From Bacillota bacterium (GTDB taxonomy: Bacteria; Bacillota; UBA4882; UBA8346): DNA of 64,000 nt. The translations under genes were made by a program, and so were the position numbers. Of the stretch, positions 59,614 through 64,000 are shown one piece after another. The notes under the pieces are model-generated. The model searched no databases and was not told the DNA's origin. It was given only the letters and a program-made list of their open reading frames with translations. Within the stretch, counting starts at the first letter, position 1. Each line of letters opens with the position of its first letter. Location: positions 1-64,000 of the forward strand of contig JARKQY010000044.1 of the NCBI GenBank assembly GCA_029974635.1, written 5' to 3'.

Positions 59614-60437
59614 CCGTGTTCGCTCCGTTTTTGGGCGATGGCGAATATGGTATGGCGGTCGAACTGGATTCCATCTTTCGTCCGGCCTTTGTTGATCTCG
59701 GACTCGATATCCGCCTTGGCTTGCTCGCGCAATGACTCGGGAACATGGCTCAAATAATTCCCGAATGAACTGGCCTCATGGTGTTTGATGAGATCTTCGG
59801 CCGTCGCGTGAGATCCGGTGATCTTTTTTACCTGGATGTTTTCTACGGTAAATCCGGCCTGCGTCAATAATTGAATCAGTTCGGTGGCAGTTAATCCATG
59901 CTTTTTCAAAGTCGCATCTTCGGTTTTTACGACCGCCGCGTATGGCTCCCGTTTCAGCACGCTATCCGTAATCTGCTGGATTTCGGAAAAACTATTCAGT
60001 TCCTTGGCGCCGGTGGTGATCCCCACCCGGCCGCCCGGCTTGAGTACCCTGAATATCTCCCGTAAAGCGGTTACCTTATCAGTCACCCAATGGAAAACCG
60101 CGCTCAAATATGCTACATCGATGCTGTTATCCGCTATGGAACCAAGGTCTTCAGCGGATCCGATTTTATATACCGCATTTGAATGCTCATTCTTCTCATT
60201 GGCGATCCGGATTCGCTCCGCCAAAGGGTCAATGCCGATCAAACTGCCGGATGTCCCGATGATTTCCACTACATACCGCCCCAGCCTGCCAGTACCGCAC
60301 CCGATATCCAATACCGTAGCGCCGGACTTTACTTCCAATTCTCCAACCAAGGTAGAGCCGTTATGGAATTGGGAGTCGCTAATTTCATCATAAGTTTTAG
60401 CCAAAACCTCATTATCGAGGGTAAGATGAACCGTCAT
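59610..60437 (-). CDS. class I SAM-dependent methyltransferase
   Basis: A 275-residue methyltransferase. VLDIGCGTGRLGRYVVE is motif I, LIGIDPLAERI motif II, and REIFRVLKPGGRVGITTG motif IV/post-motif. The region after residue 180 (LTQAGFTVENIQVKK) is typical of the arsenite/UbiE-like group. The acceptor is unknown. AAAAGGAGC precedes ATG, and it is coupled to the DUF1638 gene. Confidence 0.92.
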   Translation of the reverse strand: MTVHLTLDNEVLAKTYDEISDSQFHNGSTLVGELEVKSGATVLDIGCGTGRLGRYVVEIIGTSGSLIGIDPLAERIRIANEKNEHSNAVYKIGSAEDLGSIADNSIDVAYLSAVFHWVTDKVTALREIFRVLKPGGRVGITTGAKELNSFSEIQQITDSVLKREPYAAVVKTEDATLKKHGLTATELIQLLTQAGFTVENIQVKKITGSHATAEDLIKHHEASSFGNYLSHVPESLREQAKADIESEINKGRTKDGIQFDRHTIFAIAQKRSEHG

Positions 60438-60504
60438 GGTTAATGCTCCTTTTCTTTATTTTTGAGTCCAAGGTTTTTTCACAAACTATATAAAGTAGCG
60501 ATGA

Positions 60505-60966
60505 TTACAGTTTAAACTTCTGCACTGAACCGAACCCCTTGGAATAGTCCAAGTATTCAACCTCCCGGGTGGCGATTTTGAAGATCGCCGTATTCGGCAA
60601 ATCCCCGCCTGCAATTCTCTCCTTGAAGCGGGGACTGCGGCTGCCCAATCGTTCGATGGCCTTGTTCAACTCGGCTTCATCTTTCACTTGCTCCGCCCGG
60701 CCGATGAGCAATACATTCCTCCAGCTCTCCAGGCTCTGGTTATCATGTTCGAAAAAAAACGACACCTGTTCATTGGCTTCAATTTCTCCCACTTTCGCAG
60801 CGGCTTGGCGGGATGAAAAATATAGGTCGAATCCATTGCCTGCCAGCGCAAAACTCCCCATGGAACGGAGAAGTGGAGCCTTATCTCCTCTGACGTAGGC
60901 TAAAACCGCAAATTTGGTTCTATTAATATAATCAGTGACTTCTGCTTCCCAGTGTTGATTGCTCAT
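60505..60966 (-). CDS. pyridoxamine 5'-phosphate oxidase-like flavin protein
   Basis: A 153-residue split-barrel protein. FAVLAYVRGDKAPLLRSMGSFAL and LYFSSRQAAAKVGEIEANEQVSFFFEH fit the PNPOx-like FMN-binding family. The substrate is unknown; such proteins include heme- or F420-linked reductases. GAGGAGGAG precedes ATG. It is 67 bases upstream of the methyltransferase. The gap 60967-61146 holds only AT-rich sequence. Confidence 0.88.
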   Translation of the reverse strand: MSNQHWEAEVTDYINRTKFAVLAYVRGDKAPLLRSMGSFALAGNGFDLYFSSRQAAAKVGEIEANEQVSFFFEHDNQSLESWRNVLLIGRAEQVKDEAELNKAIERLGSRSPRFKERIAGGDLPNTAIFKIATREVEYLDYSKGFGSVQKFKL

Positions 60967-61146
60967 AAATTTCTCCTCCTCGTTTTTACCCGGTCAATTT
61001 CTTTGCTGCCGATCAGCCTTTCGATGAAATCATAAATTATTGATTCAACAACTCATTTTTCTTTTGTGACAGCTTGTAAAAATTATAAGTAAATATATTG
61101 TTTTACTAAGATTTATATCTAAAATTTTTTGCCCTCAATCTAAGGG

Positions 61147-61661
61147 TTATTTCCAGGTATTCCAGTGAATGAATTCTTTGCCTGGTTTCCGTCCCCTAGC
61201 CGGCGGCGCTTCATCCGGATAACCCAAGGGCGTGAGCAAGATGGGTTCGATCTCCTCAGGTATGCCGAGAGTCTCTTTCAATGGTCCCTGCTCAAAAGCC
61301 CCGATCCAGCAGGTGCCCAATCCTTCGGCGGTGGCTGCCAGCACCAAATGGTCAAAGGCAGCCAGATCCACATCCTGATAATTCCGGCCGTCTTTCCGCT
61401 TCCAGCTCACGGCAGGTTCAGCGCAGGCGCAAATGATAACCGGCGCGCTATAAAACCATTCCTGTCATAAACACTCTGCAGCCCATTTTTAATCTTTTCA
61501 TCCCGGATTACAATAAAATGCCAGGGCTGATAGTTACGGGCCGAAGGAGCTAGCCGGGCCATCTCTAAAATCCGCTGCAGCTTTTCTTCCTCCACCGGAG
61601 AGGATTTATACTTACGAATACTGCGCCGCGTGGTGATCACCTGATAAAAATCCAAGGCCAT
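61147..61661 (-). pseudogene. nitroreductase family protein, single frameshift
   Basis: The N-terminal part (FYQVITTRRSIRKYKSSPV, LAPSARNYQPWHFIV) binds FMN. At GFIARR near 61445 the frame is lost; one more T in a T4 run would give GFYSAPVIICACAEPAVSW and join the C-terminal part (LAATAEGLGTCWIGAFEQ). The repaired protein would be about 171 residues. The break may be a sequencing error or a recent mutation. The start at 61661 follows GAAAGGAATG. Confidence 0.85.
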
Positions 61662-62775
61662 TTTTATACTCATTCCTTTCGCTATGCTCATTTAGTTTGA
61701 CTTCGCCCAGCCGGTTCGCTTGAGCAACCGCTTGATCTATCCGTTGAACGGTCACTGCGAATTTAAGCTGATGCACCGCTTCGGCTTTAATCTTGATCCC
61801 GCTGGCAATGGCGGTGATTCTTTGCTCCAAGTCATTTGTAATACCTAATTGCGCTAGCGTAATGGGAAGATCCAATGCCTTCACGCAAGCTATCAGCTCA
61901 TCGATCTCCGGCTGCGGTTTCCCTTCCAGGATGAATTGCGCAATTACTCCGAATATTACCTTCTCGCCGTGAAGGCTGTCATGGGCCTCCGAAATCCAGG
62001 TAAGGCTGTCATTGATGGCATGAGCCAGGCCAGCCCGGTAAGATCCTCCGGATATGCTCCCTACCAAACCGGCCAATACGATAATCGCATCGACAACTTC
62101 CCTAAAAATTGCAGTCACCGCTTTTTTTTCAGCATCCTTTATTGCCTGGATACCATGATTATTCAATATTTCTAAAGCGAGTCCAGCGTTTCGCAAACCG
62201 ATCTTCAGGGCAAAATCATTCTCAGCGGTTGCGGCATAAGGGAGCGTTTCATACCATTTAGCCAGCGTATCTCCGATCCCGGCCTTCAAATAGCGAACCG
62301 GAGCTGCGGCGATGATTTGGGTATCAACCAAAACTAGCTTAGGCGACGTATCCAACTGAATTCCACCCGTAAACCGGCCCGCTTCGTCATAAGTGATGGA
62401 AAGCGCCGACCAGGCAGCACAGGTTGCAGCAATGGTCGGGACCGTAATCACCGGTATTCGCTGTTTAACCCCAACCGCTTTGGCCAGATCCAGCACTCGG
62501 CCGCCGCCTACGCCGATGACCAAATCCGCTTTTTCCCGGCTGGCAATAACGGCATACTTATCAATCCCGTCTATCGTGCAATAACCTTGAAATTCCTCAA
62601 TTGTATATTGCACCGCCGCAGCTTCCAGACTGTTGAAAAAATCTTTTCCCACAACCGTTAACGCCGTTTTACCCCCAATCACCAGCGCATTCCCGCCGAA
62701 CTTGGCGATGAGCTTTCCGGACGATTTGAGAATATCCGGCTGATTGATATAATGATCCGGTGTCTTGATAATCAT
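61612..62775 (-). CDS. glycerol dehydrogenase-like iron-type dehydrogenase
   Basis: A 387-residue member of the GldA group. DLVIGVGGGRVLDLAKAVG binds NAD, VPTIAATCAAWSALSI and AHAINDSLTW-H-SLHGEKVIFGV supply the metal-binding Asp and His residues. It oxidises a secondary alcohol or reduces a ketone. ATG 62775 follows AAAGGAGAAATTG. The last 20 residues overlap the nitroreductase start and look like read-through past a lost stop. Confidence 0.9.
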   Translation of the reverse strand: MIIKTPDHYINQPDILKSSGKLIAKFGGNALVIGGKTALTVVGKDFFNSLEAAAVQYTIEEFQGYCTIDGIDKYAVIASREKADLVIGVGGGRVLDLAKAVGVKQRIPVITVPTIAATCAAWSALSITYDEAGRFTGGIQLDTSPKLVLVDTQIIAAAPVRYLKAGIGDTLAKWYETLPYAATAENDFALKIGLRNAGLALEILNNHGIQAIKDAEKKAVTAIFREVVDAIIVLAGLVGSISGGSYRAGLAHAINDSLTWISEAHDSLHGEKVIFGVIAQFILEGKPQPEIDELIACVKALDLPITLAQLGITNDLEQRITAIASGIKIKAEAVHQLKFAVTVQRIDQAVAQANRLGEVKLNEHSERNEYKNGLGFLSGDHHAAQYS

Positions 62776-62803
62776 TGCAATTTCTCCTTTCGTATCATCT
62801 AAA

Positions 62804-63895
62804 TTACGAAATAATTTCTTTAAATGCTTTGGCAAACGCCCGGTTATCTTCCATGGTACCGATGCTGATCCTAAGCCAGGTAGGCATCTGAAAATGATCA
62901 CCGGGCCGGATGATAACTCCTTTTTCGAGCAATCGCTGATATACCTCAGTGCTGTTCAGACCGGTATTGACCATCACAAAGTTGCCTTCTGTGGGAATAT
63001 ACTCCAGATTTAACTCTTCAAATACTTGATAGAGATAGCACTTGCCCTTAATATTATTCTGCTGCCCCGCTTTTCTGAAATCCGGGTCCTGCAAACTGGC
63101 AAGGGCAGCCACCTGGGCGATGGCGTTGACATTGAAAATCTGGCGCACTTTATTCAGATGGCGGATATTTTCCGCATTGGATATGGCATAAGCAATTCGG
63201 AACGACGCCAACCCGTAAATTTTGGAAAAAGTCCGCAAAATAATGACATTGGGGTATTCAGCGCTGAGTCCGGCTGACTCCGGATAGCCGGCATCCGTTA
63301 CGTAATCATAATACGCCTCATCCAATACAACTACGATATGAGGGGGAATCTCCCTTAAAAATCCCACCAGTTCTTCACCGGTGATGATAGTCCCGGTAGG
63401 ATTATTCGGATTGCAGATCCAGATGATTTTAACCCTGGCGCCGATGCTTGATTTGATTCGGGCTAAATCGATTTTATGTTTTATTAACGGAATGTCGATG
63501 ACTGTACCATCCATCAATTGGGTTGCCGTCCGGTACCATCCGAAGGAAGGAACCGGCATGACGGCTTCATCCCCCGGAGCGATAAAGGTCTCCGTCACCA
63601 ATGAAATCAGTTCAAAAGAACCGGCCCCAAAAGCAAGCTGCTCGGGATCTAACCCCAAGTGTTCCGCCAAAGCCGCTTTTAATTCCCGGCAATGGCCATC
63701 CGGATACAAAGCCGCTTTATCCATAAAATCCCGGACAGCTTCCGGCACCTTTGCCGAACAGCCAAGCGGATTCTCATTGGATGCCAGCTTGACGATGTTT
63801 TCGAGGCCAAATTCCTGTTTGACCTCGGCAATGGGTTTTCCCGGAATATAGGAAGGAATACTCTCCAAAACTTTCCTGTACTGAAGCCGCGGCAT
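62804..63895 (-). CDS. hisC: histidinol-phosphate aminotransferase
   Basis: A 363-residue fold-type I aminotransferase. KLASNENPLGCSAKV and YPDGHCRELKAALAEHLG bind the substrate; the PLP lysine is in TFSKIYGLASFRIAYA; WLRISIGTMEDNRAF holds the carboxylate-binding Arg. The enzyme works in histidine synthesis and sometimes on aromatic amino acids. No other his gene is near, so a role in another pathway cannot be excluded. Confidence 0.92.
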   Translation of the reverse strand: MPRLQYRKVLESIPSYIPGKPIAEVKQEFGLENIVKLASNENPLGCSAKVPEAVRDFMDKAALYPDGHCRELKAALAEHLGLDPEQLAFGAGSFELISLVTETFIAPGDEAVMPVPSFGWYRTATQLMDGTVIDIPLIKHKIDLARIKSSIGARVKIIWICNPNNPTGTIITGEELVGFLREIPPHIVVVLDEAYYDYVTDAGYPESAGLSAEYPNVIILRTFSKIYGLASFRIAYAISNAENIRHLNKVRQIFNVNAIAQVAALASLQDPDFRKAGQQNNIKGKCYLYQVFEELNLEYIPTEGNFVMVNTGLNSTEVYQRLLEKGVIIRPGDHFQMPTWLRISIGTMEDNRAFAKAFKEIIS

Positions 63896-64000
63896 ATATC
63901 AAACCTCACTATCATGAATAGAATACGAAAGCCAGAATTCAGAGGCCGGAGTAATTATGAATATTTTTGATAACTAACAATCTCCGCTAATGGTTTTCTT

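Noticed and set aside
1-64000. tRNA, rRNA genes, phage or insertion sequences
   Set aside because: None could be supported: no cloverleaf, ribosomal RNA block, transposase or phage structural gene was recognised.

Overview
The window reads as the chromosome of an anaerobic, low-to-mid GC Bacillota (Clostridia-like) bacterium. The reasons are strong AGGAGG-type ribosome binding sites before most genes, sigma-A type promoters with 17-base spacers, Rrf2/CymR-type sulfur regulators, a three-gene Na+-pumping oxaloacetate decarboxylase, a siroheme/Fe-S sulfite reductase, an APS reductase and nitrogenase-like enzymes. No rRNA, tRNA, CRISPR array, prophage or intact insertion sequence was seen. The species cannot be named from the sequence alone.

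Layout. 1-3.8 kb: PadR/DUF1048 pair, a rhodanese, a decayed kinase, and a frameshifted GDT1-type transporter behind a Mn2+ riboswitch-like leader. 4.1-12.6 kb: an Rrf2 regulator facing a leftward operon that encodes NifB-like, NifH-like, NifK-like and NifD-like proteins, YezD, an MtaA/UroD-type methyltransferase and two SsuC-type permeases. 12.6-18.8 kb: a TauE/SafE-cupredoxin protein, a Cu+ ATPase, an SsuB-type ATPase, a second YezD and CysK. 18.8-23.4 kb: oxaloacetate decarboxylase and a phosphodiesterase. 23.5-41.9 kb: a large sulfur island with O-acetylhomoserine sulfhydrylases, a second Rrf2, CysN/D/H, TusA, sulfite reductase, JAMM protease, E1-like enzyme, ThiS-like carrier, sulfate ABC transporter, MetNIQ and a hydrolase. 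42-54.4 kb: accessory genes, including a toxin-antitoxin pair, a third sulfhydrylase, another SsuC/SsuA-type pair, and two gene relics. 54.4-64 kb: a flavodoxin-like protein, a second NifK/NifD-like pair without its own NifH or NifB, a broken MFS transporter, DUF1638, a methyltransferase, a glycerol-dehydrogenase-like enzyme and HisC.

How it works together. Sulfate can be imported (Sbp-CysTWA), activated to APS (CysDN), reduced to sulfite (CysH) and then to sulfide. Sulfide goes to cysteine (CysK) or, through a protein thiocarboxylate (ThiS-like carrier, E1, JAMM protease, sulfhydrylase), to homocysteine. An imperfect palindrome of the form CCTA-N9-TAGG lies just downstream of the -10 box of at least ten promoters. 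These drive both Rrf2 genes, cysK, the sulfhydrylase, sulfate uptake, metNIQ and the NifB-H-K-D operon. The nitrogenase-like enzyme is therefore most likely part of sulfur acquisition rather than N2 fixation. The closest known precedent is the methylthio-alkane reductase MarBHDK of Rhodospirillum rubrum. This operon, its shared sulfur operator, and the second NifD/K-like pair are the main candidates for a little-described system.
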